64,000 nucleotides of DNA from Betaproteobacteria bacterium GR16-43 (GCA_001953215.1 CP019169.1:4402001-4466000), one strand, 5' to 3'. Counted from the first letter of the stretch, positions 16,534-25,966 are shown. Notes: generated from the letters alone by a model not told the origin. Numbers and translations: made by a program.

Positions 16534-18398
16534 TTGGATGCGACCTCGTCCAGGGTGCGGCCGCTGAAGGCGCCCGAGACCGCGCGATCCATGCGGCGCG
16601 TGGCAAAAGCTTCGCTGCCTTCGTTCAGGGCTTCGATCGCTGCCTTGATCGCGCGGTGATGGATGCCGCCGCGTGCCACGTCGAGGGCCGCCATGAGCGT
16701 GTCGATGGTGCCGCGCTCTTCCCTCGTGAGGAGTTCGCCATCCTTGGCGAGTGCCGCGCCCAACGCCGAAAGCATCGCTTCGGCCTCGACCCTTTGCTCG
16801 GCGAGCGCCCGCGCATCGCGATCGCCCTCGGCATGCTTGAAGCCTTCCTGCAGCATTCGCGCCACTTCGTCGTCGGTCAGGCCGTACGAGGGTTTCACGA
16901 CGATCGAGGTCTCGACGCCCGTCGTCTTCTCGCGCGCGGAAACGGAGAGCAGGCCATCGGCGTCGACCTGGAACGTGACCTGGATGCGCGCGGCCCCGGC
17001 CACCATCGGCGGAATGCCGCGCAGCTCGAAGCGGGCGAGCGAGCGGTTGTCGGCGACGAGCTCGCGCTCGCCCTGCACCACGTGGATCGCCATCGCGGAC
17101 TGGCCGTCCTTGAACGTGGTGAATTCCTGCGCGCGCGCCGCGGGAATGGTGGAGTTGCGCGGGATCACGCGCTCCACCAGCCCGCCCATCGTCTCCAGGC
17201 CGAGCGAAAGCGGAATCACGTCGAGCAGCAGCCAGTCGTCGCCCGTGCGGTTTCCCGCCAGCACGTTGGCCTGGATCGCCGCCCCGAGCGCCACGACCTG
17301 GTCGGGATCGAGATCCTTCAACGCCGGCTTGCCGAAGAGCTTCTCCACGCCGTCCTGCAGGTGCGGCATGCGCGTGGCGCCGCCCACCAACACGACGCCG
17401 TCGACTTCCTCCACGCGCAGGCCCGCGTCGCGCAACGCCTTGCGGGTCGGGGCGAACGTCTTCTGTACGAGGCCCGCCGTCATTTCCTGGAACTCCCGGC
17501 GCGTGAGGTGCAGGTGCAGTTTCTGCCCATAGGACAGCGTCACGTGGGCGTCGGCCTCGGGGGCGGTCGTGAGCGCCTCCTTCACCTGGCGGGCGGTCGC
17601 GAGGAGGCGGCGCGTGTCGCGCCCGGATGCATCCGCGAGCCGGTGGCGCGAGCGCCAGTGCGTCGCGATCGCCATGTCGAAGTCGTCGCCGCCCAGCGCG
17701 GAGTCGCCGTTGGTGGAGAGCACTTCGAACACCCCGCGCGTCAACCGCAGGATGGAGATGTCGAACGTGCCCCCGCCGAGGTCGAAGATCGCGAACGTGC
17801 CCTCGCTGCGATGGTCGAGGCCGTAGGCGATGGCCGCCGCGGTGGGCTCGTTCAGCAGGCGCAGCACATTGAGGCCCGCAAGGCGCGCGCTGTCCTTCGT
17901 GGCCTGGCGCTGCGAATCGTCGAAATACGCGGGCACCGTGACGACGGCCCCGAAGAGTTCGCCGCCCAGCGCGCGTTCGGCCCGTTCGCGCAGCACCTTC
18001 AGGATCTCCGCCGAGACCTGCACCGGCGAGCGCACGCCCGAGGAGGTCTCGATGCCGACCATGCCGGCTCCGCCGCGGAACTTGTACGGCAGCGCTCCGT
18101 ACTTCGCGACGTCGGCGACGCCGCGGCCCATGAAGCGCTTCACCGAGACGATCGTGTTCTCGGGGTCGTCGGCCTGCTCGGCGCGCGCCGCTTCGCCCAC
18201 CACGACCGCTCCGTCCGGAAGGTAGCGCACGATCGAGGGCAGCAAGGCCCGGCCGCCTTCATCGAGGATCATTTCCGCGGAGCCGCTGCGCACCGTGGCC
18301 ACGAGCGAGTGCGTCGTGCCCAGGTCGATGCCGACCGCGCGGCGATGCTGGTGCGGGTCCGGGGACTCGCCCGGCTCGGAGATCTGCAGCAGCGCCAT
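16530..18398 (-). CDS. hscA: Fe-S assembly chaperone HscA (Hsp70)
   Basis: A 622-residue Hsp70-family ATPase that, with HscB, releases clusters from IscU by binding its LPPVK motif. Hallmarks are [12 protein letters not shown] (about 23-34), the phosphate-loop [13 protein letters not shown], the adenosine motif [11 protein letters not shown], and a substrate-binding domain beginning near [13 protein letters not shown]. The length matches HscA rather than DnaK, and it lacks the DnaK-type C-terminal tail. It lies three bases downstream of the questin-oxidase-like gene instead of directly after hscB, which is unusual for isc operons. Confidence 0.95.
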   Translation of the reverse strand: MALLQISEPGESPDPHQHRRAVGIDLGTTHSLVATVRSGSAEMILDEGGRALLPSIVRYLPDGAVVVGEAARAEQADDPENTIVSVKRFMGRGVADVAKYGALPYKFRGGAGMVGIETSSGVRSPVQVSAEILKVLRERAERALGGELFGAVVTVPAYFDDSQRQATKDSARLAGLNVLRLLNEPTAAAIAYGLDHRSEGTFAIFDLGGGTFDISILRLTRGVFEVLSTNGDSALGGDDFDMAIATHWRSRHRLADASGRDTRRLLATARQVKEALTTAPEADAHVTLSYGQKLHLHLTRREFQEMTAGLVQKTFAPTRKALRDAGLRVEEVDGVVLVGGATRMPHLQDGVEKLFGKPALKDLDPDQVVALGAAIQANVLAGNRTGDDWLLLDVIPLSLGLETMGGLVERVIPRNSTIPAARAQEFTTFKDGQSAMAIHVVQGERELVADNRSLARFELRGIPPMVAGAARIQVTFQVDADGLLSVSAREKTTGVETSIVVKPSYGLTDDEVARMLQEGFKHAEGDRDARALAEQRVEAEAMLSALGAALAKDGELLTREERGTIDTLMAALDVARGGIHHRAIKAAIEALNEGSEAFATRRMDRAVSGAFSGRTLDEVASK

Positions 18399-18401
18399 CG
18401 G

Positions 18402-19373
18402 TCAGCAGTCCACCGTTTCCCGGAGCGCGTGGCACACGACGCTGCTCGCGACGCGCCGGTAGAGATCGTCGCCGTAGTACTCGCCTTCGTACCAACAGGA
18501 GTACACGAGCTTCACGTCGTGCTCGTCGCGGCACTGGATGGCTCGCGCCCGGATCTCGGGCCAATCGAGGGCATCGCTTCCCGGGAGCGCCACGCCTTCG
18601 ACGGCGGGACTGCCCGCCCCGACGTACGCCGCGACGACCGCCTGCCAGAGGTGCGCGATGGCGCGTCCCGGCTCGCTCGAATGCTCCGCGAGCAGACGGA
18701 AGGCGTGCGTTCCCGTGATGCCGTGCAGCACGGTGAAGTCCGACGACGCGGCATAGGCGCGCACCAGTGCGGCGGCCAGGGATGCCATCGAGAGTTTCGC
18801 GCGGTCGACCTGCGCGACGAGTTCACGAAACGATGCGTCCTTCGCGGCGTTCTGCAGCCGCTCGGCGATGTTCTTCCCCGGGGGACGCTTGGCAAACGGG
18901 GGATCGCGCGAGATGGCGGCGAGGACTTCGAGCGGCGTCTGGTGGCCCGTCAGTTCGGGCGGTTCCGGAAGCGGCTCGAAGGCGCGCGTCCAGTACGCGA
19001 GCGCATGGGCGACCTCGCGATCGCTCCCCGATTGCGTGGCATAGGCGGTGCGGATGGCACCGTGGAAAGCACCGCTGCCGAATCCGGCGGCAAGCCGGTC
19101 GATTTCCTCGCGAAGCACATAGACCGTGCCGGCGCGCGCGATGCGCACTTCGAAGCCTTCGACTGCGGCCTGGAAGGCGGGATCCTTGCCGATCGGCTCG
19201 AGGTGCGACTCGAGGTAGGCGTCCTCGAAACGCCCGAGCGTCGCGTCGGACGCCCCCATGTGGTCCAGCGCAATGAGGGCCATCGGCAAGTGGTTGGCGA
19301 GGTAGCCGCGATAGACAGCCCCGAACCGGTGGGCATCCTCGATGCGTTTCAGCGTGGCCGGGTTGACGCTCAT
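18402..19373 (-). CDS. Questin-oxidase-like protein inside the isc operon
   Basis: A 323-residue soluble protein with YRGYLANHLPMALIALDHMGAS near the N-terminus, a His/Arg-rich middle (LTGHQTPLEVLAAI, VLHGITGTHAFRLL), and C-terminal SCWYEGEYYGDDLYRR. I recognise the pattern as the questin oxidase family (DUF4243-like), which in fungi opens an anthraquinone ring but whose bacterial members have no known role. The ATG overlaps the hscB stop (ATGA) and the stop is three bases from hscA, so it is co-translated with the Fe-S chaperones. Several conserved histidines suggest metal or haem binding. The family call is from memory and a profile search would settle it. Confidence 0.6.
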   Translation of the reverse strand: MSVNPATLKRIEDAHRFGAVYRGYLANHLPMALIALDHMGASDATLGRFEDAYLESHLEPIGKDPAFQAAVEGFEVRIARAGTVYVLREEIDRLAAGFGSGAFHGAIRTAYATQSGSDREVAHALAYWTRAFEPLPEPPELTGHQTPLEVLAAISRDPPFAKRPPGKNIAERLQNAAKDASFRELVAQVDRAKLSMASLAAALVRAYAASSDFTVLHGITGTHAFRLLAEHSSEPGRAIAHLWQAVVAAYVGAGSPAVEGVALPGSDALDWPEIRARAIQCRDEHDVKLVYSCWYEGEYYGDDLYRRVASSVVCHALRETVDC

Positions 19374-19912
19374 CGCGCTTCCTCCTCCTCGTGGAGCAGC
19401 TCCAGCGCGTCGTCGATTTCCTCGTCGAGCTTCTCGAAGAAGCGGAGCTTGCGAACCAGCGAGCAGCCCGCGTCGTAGTTGTGGTCGGCATCGAGCGCGC
19501 GGGCCAGCATGCGCAGCATGTCCTTGCGGCTTTCCTCGAGCGTCGAGCGCAGCCCCTCAAGGCCCGGAGCATCGCGCTCCGAGCGCGCGGTGGCCGCCGC
19601 TTCGCGCAGCTCCATCTGCTCCATCAGGAAATCCGCGGGCATGGACGTATTGGTTTCCTCGCCGGTGTCGAAGCCCTTCAGCAGCAGGAGGTAGCGGGCG
19701 CGGCCCACCGGATCCTTCAGCGTGCGGTACGCCTCGTTGGCGCGCGTGGCCCACTGCATGGCGAGGCGCTTCTCGGTGCCGGAGGCGGAGGCGAACCGGT
19801 CGGGGTGCACGCGGGACTGCAGGTCCCGGTAGGCGCGCTCGAGCTTTTCCGCGTCGATCGCGAAGGCGATCGGCAGGCCCATCAGCTCGAAATGGTTCGC
19901 GCCCTCATTCAA
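19370..19912 (-). CDS. hscB: Fe-S assembly J-domain co-chaperone HscB
   Basis: A 180-residue DnaJ-like protein that delivers IscU to HscA and stimulates its ATPase. The J domain carries the catalytic H36-P37-D38 motif in SRVHPDRFA, followed by the C-terminal three-helix IscU-binding domain ([12 protein letters not shown] onward). Its ATG at 19912 overlaps the iscA stop, and its stop overlaps the start of the next gene. The C-terminus is unusually acidic (LLHEEEEAR). Confidence 0.95.
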   Translation of the reverse strand: MNEGANHFELMGLPIAFAIDAEKLERAYRDLQSRVHPDRFASASGTEKRLAMQWATRANEAYRTLKDPVGRARYLLLLKGFDTGEETNTSMPADFLMEQMELREAAATARSERDAPGLEGLRSTLEESRKDMLRMLARALDADHNYDAGCSLVRKLRFFEKLDEEIDDALELLHEEEEAR

Positions 19913-20232
19913 ACGTTGAACGACTCACCGCAGCCGCAGCGATCCTTCTCGTTCGGGTTGTTGAACTTGAACCCCTCGTTCAGGCCTTCCTTCACGAAGT
20001 CGAGCTCGGTGCCGTCCAGGTAGGCGAGGCTCTTCGGGTCGATCAGCACCTTCACGCCGTTCGACTCGAACTCCTGGTCGCCGTCCTGCGTGGCGTCGGC
20101 AAACTCGAGCTTGTAGGCAAGCCCGGAGCAACCGGTGGTTTTCACGCCCAGACGGAGCCCAATGCCTTTTCCGCGTTTCTCGATATAGCGCTGGACGTGA
20201 TCCGCGGCAGCCGTGGTGAGAGTAACGGCCAT
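19909..20232 (-). CDS. iscA: A-type Fe-S carrier IscA
   Basis: A 107-residue A-type carrier with the three invariant cysteines at the E. coli positions C35, C99 and C101 (TTGCSGLAY and RCGCGESF). It accepts clusters from IscU and passes them to apoproteins, particularly 4Fe-4S enzymes such as the class I fumarase at the left edge. It starts one base after the iscU stop. Confidence 0.96.
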   Translation of the reverse strand: MAVTLTTAAADHVQRYIEKRGKGIGLRLGVKTTGCSGLAYKLEFADATQDGDQEFESNGVKVLIDPKSLAYLDGTELDFVKEGLNEGFKFNNPNEKDRCGCGESFNV

Positions 20233-20233
20233 G

Positions 20234-20665
20234 TCAGTCCGCCGCCCTCAGACCCGGTTTCTCCGTGGTCTCCGTGGTCTCCGTGGTTCCATGCTTTTTT
20301 CGGTAGTCGGCGATCGCCGCCTTGATGGCGTCCTCGGCGAGGATCGAGCAATGGATCTTCACCGGCGGCAGCGCCAGCTCCTCGGCGATCTGCGTGTTGC
20401 GGATCGAGCCCGCCTCGTCGAGCGTCTTGCCCTTCACCCACTCGGTGACGAGCGACGACGACGCGATGGCCGAGCCGCAGCCATACGTCTTGAATTTCGC
20501 GTCCTGGATGCGTCCGTCCGCCCCGACCTTGATCTGGAGCTTCATCACGTCGCCGCACGCGGGCGCGCCGACCATGCCGGTGGCCACGCCCGCCTCGTCC
20601 TTCTGGAAGGACCCGACGTTGCGGGGGTTCTCGTAGTGGTCGATGACTTTTTCGCTATAGGCCAT
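20234..20665 (-). CDS. iscU: Fe-S scaffold IscU with repeat-derived C-terminal tail
   Basis: A 143-residue scaffold with cluster ligands C37, C63 and C106, D39, and the HscA-recognition motif LPPVK at 99-103. Family members usually end about residue 125-130. Here the chain continues from H125 with [19 protein letters not shown]. That tail is encoded by three tandem copies of a 9-bp unit (coding strand ACCACGGAG), related to a dispersed repeat also seen upstream of phnW. The Thr/Glu tail is thus probably a late addition and should be disordered. The gene sits 10 bases after iscS and one base before iscA. Confidence 0.95.
   Translation of the reverse strand: MAYSEKVIDHYENPRNVGSFQKDEAGVATGMVGAPACGDVMKLQIKVGADGRIQDAKFKTYGCGSAIASSSLVTEWVKGKTLDEAGSIRNTQIAEELALPPVKIHCSILAEDAIKAAIADYRKKHGTTETTETTEKPGLRAAD
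20258..20300. repeat. Triplicated CTCCGTGGT unit at the iscU 3' end
   Basis: Plus-strand CTCCGTGGT is repeated three times in tandem, preceded by TTT and followed by TCCATGCTTTTTT. A diverged copy with CTCTGCGGT/TCTGCGGT units and the same TTCATGCTTTTT tail occurs at 46739-46782. The similarity over about 43 bases at two unlinked loci indicates a dispersed short repeat; here it is read through as the last codons of iscU. Confidence 0.7.
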
Positions 20666-20675
20666 AGGTGACTCC

Positions 20676-21887
20676 TCAGTGTGCTGCCCACTGGACGGAA
20701 TTGAGATCGACGCCGTCCTTGAACATTTCCCAGAGCGGGCTCATCTCGCGCAGCTTGCCGATGCGCTCGCGAAGGAGCTTGACCGCGTAGTCGATGTCCG
20801 CCTCGGTCGTGAAGCGCCCGAGGGTGAAGCGAATGGAGCTGTGCGCCAGTTCGTCGTTGCGGCCCAGGGCACGCAGGACGTACGAAGGCTCGAGCGAAGC
20901 CGACGTGCACGCGGAACCCGAGGACACCGCGAGCTCCTTGATGCCCATGATCAGCGACTCGCCCTCGACGAAGTTGAAGCTCACGTTCAGGTTGTGCGGC
21001 ACGCGCCGGTCGAGGTCGCCGTTCACGTAGATCTCTTCCATGCCCTGCAAGCCCGTGAGCAGCCGGTCCCGCAGCATGCGGATGCGCTCGCCCTCGGTCG
21101 CCATTTCCTCGCGCGCGATGCGGAAGGCCTCGCCCATGCCCACGATCTGGTGCGTGGGCAGCGTGCCCGAGCGGAAACCCTTCTCGTGGCCGCCGCCGTG
21201 CATCTGCGCTTCCAGGCGCACGCGGGGCTTGCGGCGGACATAGAGCGCGCCGATGCCCTTCGGGCCGTACGTCTTGTGCGCGGAGAAACTCATCAGGTCG
21301 ACCTTGAGCTTCTCGAGGTCGATCGGCGCCTTGCCGGTGGACTGCGCGGCATCGACGTGGAAGATGATGCCCTTCGCCCGGCAGATCTCGCCGATCTCGG
21401 CGATGGGCTGGATCACGCCGATCTCGTTGTTCACGTGCATGATCGAGACCACGATCGTGTCGGGCCGCAGCGCGGCCTTGAACACTTCGAGGTCGAGCAG
21501 TCCATCCGGTTTCGGGTCGAGGTACGTGACTTCGAATCCCTGGCGCTCGAGCTCGCGCATCGTGTCGAGCACGGCCTTGTGCTCGGTCTTCATCGTGACG
21601 AGGTGCTTGCCCTTCGCCTTGTAGAAGTACGCGGCGCCCTTGATCGCGAGGTTGTCGCTCTCGGTGGCGCCCGAGGTCCACACGATTTCCTTGGCGTCGG
21701 CGTTCACCAGCTTCGCCACTTCGACGCGCGCGTTCTCGACCGCCTGCTCGGCCTCCCAGCCGAACGCATGGCTGCGCGAGGCGGGGTTGCCGAACTGCTC
21801 GGTGAGCCACGGGATCATCGCCTGCGCCACGCGCGGGTCGACCGGCGTGGTGGCCGAATAGTCGAGGTAGATGGGGCGATCTCTCAT
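20676..21887 (-). CDS. iscS: Cysteine desulfurase IscS
   Basis: A 403-residue PLP enzyme supplying sulfane sulfur for Fe-S clusters and tRNA thiolation. The PLP lysine lies in [12 protein letters not shown] and the persulfide cysteine in [17 protein letters not shown]; the latter is the long loop of group I desulfurases. The N-terminus [16 protein letters not shown] and C-terminus [16 protein letters not shown] match proteobacterial IscS closely. It lies four bases downstream of iscR in the operon. Confidence 0.97.
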   Translation of the reverse strand: MRDRPIYLDYSATTPVDPRVAQAMIPWLTEQFGNPASRSHAFGWEAEQAVENARVEVAKLVNADAKEIVWTSGATESDNLAIKGAAYFYKAKGKHLVTMKTEHKAVLDTMRELERQGFEVTYLDPKPDGLLDLEVFKAALRPDTIVVSIMHVNNEIGVIQPIAEIGEICRAKGIIFHVDAAQSTGKAPIDLEKLKVDLMSFSAHKTYGPKGIGALYVRRKPRVRLEAQMHGGGHEKGFRSGTLPTHQIVGMGEAFRIAREEMATEGERIRMLRDRLLTGLQGMEEIYVNGDLDRRVPHNLNVSFNFVEGESLIMGIKELAVSSGSACTSASLEPSYVLRALGRNDELAHSSIRFTLGRFTTEADIDYAVKLLRERIGKLREMSPLWEMFKDGVDLNSVQWAAH

Positions 21888-21891
21888 GGCC

Positions 21892-22350
21892 TTACACCGA
21901 CACGGGCTCGGGCTTGGCGGGGCTGCGCACCATCGCCACCGGGCGCGTGCGCTGCTTTTCCACCAGCTGCGAAAGCTTCACGGTCGACAGGAACCCGTAG
22001 ACCGTGGTGTTCAGCTCTTCCCAGAGGTCGTGCGTCATGCAGCGCTCGTTCTCGCGGCAGTTCTCGCGGCCGGCGCACTGCGTGGAATCGATCGGCTCCT
22101 CGACGGCGCAGATGATGTCGGCCACGGAAAGTTCGGAGGCCGGGCGCGCGAGGTTGTAGCCGCCGCCGGGGCCGCGAACGCTCTCGACCAGCGAGCGGCG
22201 GCGCAGCTTGCCGAACAGCTGCTCGAGGTAGGACAGCGAGATCTTCTGGCGGCCGCTGATGCCCGACAGCGTGACCGGCCCGTGGGTCGAATTCAGCGCG
22301 AGATCCAGCATCGCGGTGACGGCGAATCTACCTTTGGTGGTGAGTCTCAT
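21892..22350 (-). CDS. iscR: Fe-S cluster regulator IscR
   Basis: A 152-residue Rrf2-family repressor/activator. The winged helix occupies the N-terminus ([18 protein letters not shown]). The [2Fe-2S] ligands are C92, C98 and C104 with H107, the same numbering as E. coli IscR. Holo-IscR normally represses its own operon. A near-perfect type 1 IscR box lies 18-42 bases upstream of the start, supporting autoregulation. The ATG is preceded by GAGG with five bases of spacing. Confidence 0.96.
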   Translation of the reverse strand: MRLTTKGRFAVTAMLDLALNSTHGPVTLSGISGRQKISLSYLEQLFGKLRRRSLVESVRGPGGGYNLARPASELSVADIICAVEEPIDSTQCAGRENCRENERCMTHDLWEELNTTVYGFLSTVKLSQLVEKQRTRPVAMVRSPAKPEPVSV

Positions 22351-22367
22351 AGTGGCCTCATTCTATC

Positions 22368-22392
22368 AATTCCGACTAATTTAGTCGACTTT
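22368..22392 (-). promoter_or_regulatory. IscR type 1 box of the isc operon
   Basis: The core CCGACTAATTTAGTCGA (22372-22388) fits the type 1 consensus YYGACTRNNNYAGTCRR at every specified base. It overlaps possible promoter elements on the minus strand: TCGACT and TAGAAT with a 17-base spacer. With that pair the leader would be only a few bases, so the true -10 may lie further upstream. Repression of the operon by holo-IscR is inferred from the E. coli system. Confidence 0.8.
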
Positions 22393-22418
22393 AGTTCTCG
22401 CGCCCCGGTAAGCCCTTG

Positions 22419-23138
22419 CTAACGCTGGTTCGATGCGGCGCGCCGCTCGGCGGGCTGCTCGGCTTGAGCCTCAAGCGCTTGAAGTCTAAGGAGAATTTCT
22501 GCGAGCCGGCCCTCGACGTCGTCCGAGCGCGTCCCCAGGGCCTGGATGACCCGGTTCAGCGGATCGTCGAGGTCGGCGCTGACGGCGTAGGCATCGAAGG
22601 CCATCCGGCCGGCCTCCGCCTGGCTGTGCATCTCGACCACGCGGGCCGGAATGCCGACGACCGTGGCGCCCGGAGGGACCGCCTTCACCACCACCGAGTT
22701 GGAGCCGACCTTCGCGCGATCGCCGACCGTGAAGGGCCCGAGGATCTTGGCGCCCGCGCCCACGACCACCCCCTTGCCGAGCGTGGGGTGGCGCTTGCCG
22801 GCGTTCCAGGAGACGCCCCCGAGGGTGACGCCGTGGTAGAGCGTGCACTCGTCCCCGATCTCGGCGGTCTCGCCGATCACCACGCCCATCCCGTGGTCGA
22901 TGAAGACCCGCCGGCCGATGACGGCCCCCGGGTGGATCTCGACGCCGGTGAGGAAGCGGCCCACGTGCGAGGAGAGACGGGCCAGCCACTTGAGCCCGAG
23001 GCCCCAAAGGCCATGCGAGAAGCGGTGGATCGTCAGCGCGTGGAAGCCCGGATAACAGGTGAGCACCTCCCACACCGTACGGGCGGCGGGGTCGCGCTCG
23101 AAAACGCACTGGATGTCCTCGCGAATCCTTCGGAACAT
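22419..23138 (-). CDS. cysE: Serine O-acetyltransferase CysE
   Basis: A 239-residue left-handed beta-helix acetyltransferase forming O-acetylserine for cysteine synthesis, the sulfur source of IscS. Hexapeptide repeats run through [23 protein letters not shown]. The catalytic His/Asp lie in FIDHGMG, and the loop [10 protein letters not shown] is typical. The C-terminus is extended by about 50 helical residues rich in Ala/Glu/Arg. The gene stops 69 bases before the iscR start, with the IscR box between, so the two are separately controlled although functionally linked. Confidence 0.93.
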   Translation of the reverse strand: MFRRIREDIQCVFERDPAARTVWEVLTCYPGFHALTIHRFSHGLWGLGLKWLARLSSHVGRFLTGVEIHPGAVIGRRVFIDHGMGVVIGETAEIGDECTLYHGVTLGGVSWNAGKRHPTLGKGVVVGAGAKILGPFTVGDRAKVGSNSVVVKAVPPGATVVGIPARVVEMHSQAEAGRMAFDAYAVSADLDDPLNRVIQALGTRSDDVEGRLAEILLRLQALEAQAEQPAERRAASNQR

Positions 23139-23165
23139 GGCTGGGCTCTATGGGCGTCTGGACCG

Positions 23166-23194
23166 AGTCTAGTATTCCCGAGTAAAGTTATCAA
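23166..23194 (-). promoter_or_regulatory. Sigma70-type promoter of cysE
   Basis: On the minus strand TTGATA (-35) and TAGACT (-10) are separated by 17 bases and end about 28 bases before the cysE ATG. It occupies most of the 65-base gap to the divergent MFS gene. Matches are five of six and four of six to the consensus. Confidence 0.5.
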
Positions 23195-23203
23195 CTATTC
23201 GCC

Positions 23204-24421
23204 ATGCAGCACTTCTTCCGCCGCTACCTCGAGTTCCTCCGGCAGCCCGACGTCGCGACCCTGATGGGCGTGGCGCTCTTCGCACGCATGCCGATCGGCA
23301 TGGTCGGCTTCGCCATGCTGATGTTCCTCCGGGAACATCTGGGGTCGTTCACGCTGGCCGGTAGTGCCAGCGGCATCTTTTTCCTGTCGATGGCCATCGC
23401 CGCGCCGGTCCAGGGGCGGCTCATCGACCGCATCGGGCCGCGCCTGCCGCTCATCGTGACCGGCATCGTGCAGCCGCTCGCCCTCGCGAGCGTGATCGCG
23501 GTCGCGCTCGCGGGATTTTCGTTCGCGTACGTGGCGCTCGCCACGGCGGTCGCCGGCGCCTTCGCGCAACCGATCACGGTGATCACGCGCACGATCTGGC
23601 GCCACCGTTTCGAGCGCGACGACGATCGCCGCACCGCGTTCTCGCTGGACGCGGTCCTGATCGAGCTCAACTTCACCGTCGGTCCCGCGCTCACGGCGGC
23701 GATCCTCGCGGCGTTCGGCAGCACGGCCGCGTTCGGCCTCGCGATCGCGGTGGTGATCGCCTCGTCCCTCATCTTCCAGTTCTCGCCGGCCCTGCGGTAC
23801 TTCCGGCGCGAGCCGCCCGCCGAACGTCACCTGCTGGGCCCGCTCACCGAGCCCAGGCTGTGGCTGCTCTTCGTGACGACGTTCGGACTCACCACGTCGT
23901 TCGGACTGCTGGAGGTGGGCTATCCCGGCTACGGGACGCTGCTCGCGATGCCGGCGCTGGCCGGCGTGCTGCTCGCGGTCAACGCGCTGGGCAGTGCCAC
24001 CGGCGGCGCCATCTTCGGCGGCCTGCACCTCACGTGGCCGATGGAGCGCCAGTACGCGGTGGCCGTGGGCCTGATGGCACTGCCGCTCTTCCTGCACGTC
24101 CTTGTCGCGGACCATCCGGTGCTCTTCGGGGTGGTCGCGTTCATCGCGGGGATGATGATCGCGCCGTCCATCGCGTCGCAATCGGTCCTCGTCTCGCGCC
24201 TGGCGCCGGCGAAGTACGCGACCGAGGCGTTCACCTGGTCCTCGACCTTCATCGTGTGCGGGCTCGGCGCGGGCATGGCGCTGGGCGGCGTGCTCATCGA
24301 GACCTACGGGATCAGGACGGCTTTCGCTTGCGCGGGGGCGATCGTCCTCGCGATGTCGCTGCTGGCTTTCCTGTTGCCGGTGGCCGCTTCGGGCCAGCCC
24401 GCGCCGCGCGGGGCCGACTGA
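23204..24421 (+). CDS. MFS transporter
   Basis: A 405-residue membrane protein with about 12 predicted transmembrane helices. The MFS signature between helices 2 and 3 is GRLIDRIGPRLPLIV, and there is a central cytoplasmic loop around RREPPAERHLLG. The substrate is unknown; the closest feel is drug or sugar-efflux type MFS. It is transcribed away from cysE and interrupts what is otherwise a trmJ-cysE-isc run on the opposite strand. Its last 110 bases overlap the 3' end of trmJ tail to tail. Confidence 0.82.
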   Translation: MQHFFRRYLEFLRQPDVATLMGVALFARMPIGMVGFAMLMFLREHLGSFTLAGSASGIFFLSMAIAAPVQGRLIDRIGPRLPLIVTGIVQPLALASVIAVALAGFSFAYVALATAVAGAFAQPITVITRTIWRHRFERDDDRRTAFSLDAVLIELNFTVGPALTAAILAAFGSTAAFGLAIAVVIASSLIFQFSPALRYFRREPPAERHLLGPLTEPRLWLLFVTTFGLTTSFGLLEVGYPGYGTLLAMPALAGVLLAVNALGSATGGAIFGGLHLTWPMERQYAVAVGLMALPLFLHVLVADHPVLFGVVAFIAGMMIAPSIASQSVLVSRLAPAKYATEAFTWSSTFIVCGLGAGMALGGVLIETYGIRTAFACAGAIVLAMSLLAFLLPVAASGQPAPRGAD

Positions 24422-25145
24422 CCGCCTTCGCGTCGAGCGATCCCAGCAGGCCCCGCAGCAGTTTCACTTCCGGGCGTTCGAGCTTCGCGCGCGCGAAGAG
24501 CCGGCGCATGTGCTCGACGAAGCGGCCCGGCTTCCGCGGATCGAGAAAGCCGCTCGATTGCGCGCTGCGCTCGAGGTGCGCGAAGAGCGCGTCGAGGTCG
24601 CCGATCGTCGCGGCATCGCGGCCGCGCGACTCCGGCACGGCATGCGCGAGCGCCGCGACGGAAACCTCGTAGCCGGCGATCTGCACGGCCGCGGCGAGGT
24701 TCAACGACGAGTATTCCGGATTGGCCGGGATCGACGCCAACGCCTGGCAGCGCGCGAGTTCCTCGTTGCTCAGGCCCGAAGTCTCGTTCCCGAAGACCAG
24801 CGCGACTTTCCCGCTACGCGCGGCCTCGACGATCGGACCCATCGCCTCGCGAACGGGCATCACGGCATGCGACAAGTCGCGCCTTCGGGCGCTGAAGCCC
24901 ACCGCGAGCGTGCAGCCTGCGATCGCAGCCTCGAGCGATTCATGGACCGCCGCTTCCGAGAGCAATTCCGCGGCGCCCGCGGCCATGGCGGTGGCATCGG
25001 GGTGGGGGAAATGACGGGGATTCACGAGCGCCAGGTCGCGCAATCCCATGGTCCACATGGCGCGTGCGGCAGCACCGATATTGCCTGGATGGCTCGTCTT
25101 CACGAGCACCACGCGCACGTTGGAAAGGGGATTCGGGCCCGGCAT
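24312..25145 (-). CDS. trmJ: tRNA (cytidine/uridine-2'-O-)-methyltransferase TrmJ
   Basis: A 277-residue SPOUT-class methyltransferase modifying position 32 of certain tRNAs. It shows the N-terminal VRVVLVKTSHPGNIGAAARAM, the SAM-knot motifs LVFGNETSGLSNEEL and IPANPEYSSLNLAAAVQI, and a C-terminal helical dimerisation region. The final ~35 residues are a basic Arg/Pro/Lys tail encoded inside the overlap with the MFS gene. It lies at the far end of the isc region, where many betaproteobacteria have trmJ next to cysE. It is divergent from suhB with a 14-base gap. Confidence 0.92.
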   Translation of the reverse strand: MPGPNPLSNVRVVLVKTSHPGNIGAAARAMWTMGLRDLALVNPRHFPHPDATAMAAGAAELLSEAAVHESLEAAIAGCTLAVGFSARRRDLSHAVMPVREAMGPIVEAARSGKVALVFGNETSGLSNEELARCQALASIPANPEYSSLNLAAAVQIAGYEVSVAALAHAVPESRGRDAATIGDLDALFAHLERSAQSSGFLDPRKPGRFVEHMRRLFARAKLERPEVKLLRGLLGSLDAKAVSRPRAARAGPKRPPATGKPAATSRGRSPPRKRKPS

Positions 25146-25159
25146 AGTAAAATTCTGCC

Positions 25160-25966
25160 ATGCATCCGATGCTCAATACCGCCGTCACCGCAGCGCGCAA
25201 GGCGGGCGCCATCATCAACCGGGGCGCCAACGACCTCGACCGACTCACAGTCCACCGCAAGCGACAGAACGATTTCGTCTCCGAGGTGGACCGGGCGGCC
25301 GAGGCCGAAATCATCTCGATCCTCAAGAAGGCCTATCCCACGCACGGCTTCCATGCCGAGGAAAGCGGGAAGGACCGCGCGAAGAGCGAATTCGTGTGGT
25401 GCATCGATCCGCTCGACGGCACCACGAATTTCCTCCATGGCTTCCCGCAGTACTGCGTCTCGATCGCGCTGCTGCACAACGGCCTGCCCGAACAGGCTGT
25501 CATCTTCGACCCGAACCGCAACGAACTCTTCACCGCGACCAAGGGCTCCGGCGCGTTCATGAACGAGCGGCGCATTCGCGTCTCGAAGCAGGAGAACTTC
25601 GCCGAGTCGCTGATCGGCACCGGGTTCCCCTTCAAGGAGCTGGACAACCTCGACGCGTACGTGACGATGTTCCGGAAGATCGTCGCGTCGACCGCGGGCG
25701 TGCGGCGCGCGGGCGCCGCCGCGCTCGACCTCGCGTGGGTCGCGTGCGGGCGCATGGACGGATTCTGGGAACTGGGCCTCTCGCCCTGGGACATGGCCGC
25801 GGGCGTGCTGCTGATCCGCGAAGCCGGCGGCCTGGTGGGCGACTTGCAGGGCGAAGACACGTACATGGAGAGCGGCAAGATCGTCGCGGCCAACGGCAAG
25901 ATCTTCTCGCCGTTGCTGAAGGCCATCGCCGAAAGCGGCCGCATCCTCCCCGATGGCGGGGCCTGA
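25160..25966 (+). CDS. suhB: Inositol monophosphatase family protein SuhB
   Basis: A 268-residue Mg-dependent phosphatase with the metal-binding DPLDGTTNF motif (about 83-91), the EES segment upstream of it, and the C-terminal WDMAAGVLLIREAGG. E. coli SuhB also takes part in ribosomal RNA antitermination with NusA. It is divergent from trmJ with only 14 bases between starts, and it overlaps the next gene by 14 bases. Confidence 0.93.
   Translation: MHPMLNTAVTAARKAGAIINRGANDLDRLTVHRKRQNDFVSEVDRAAEAEIISILKKAYPTHGFHAEESGKDRAKSEFVWCIDPLDGTTNFLHGFPQYCVSIALLHNGLPEQAVIFDPNRNELFTATKGSGAFMNERRIRVSKQENFAESLIGTGFPFKELDNLDAYVTMFRKIVASTAGVRRAGAAALDLAWVACGRMDGFWELGLSPWDMAAGVLLIREAGGLVGDLQGEDTYMESGKIVAANGKIFSPLLKAIAESGRILPDGGA

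Noticed and set aside
16656-19478. A 940-codon plus-strand frame opposite hscA and the questin-oxidase-like gene
   Set aside because: Shadow of minus-strand genes with strong family motifs; no ribosome-binding site.
22360-22388. Defined -35/-10 pair for iscR (TCGACT / TAGAAT)
   Set aside because: The spacing is good, but it would leave a leader of only a few bases that excludes the GAGG ribosome-binding site, so the start site remains uncertain.
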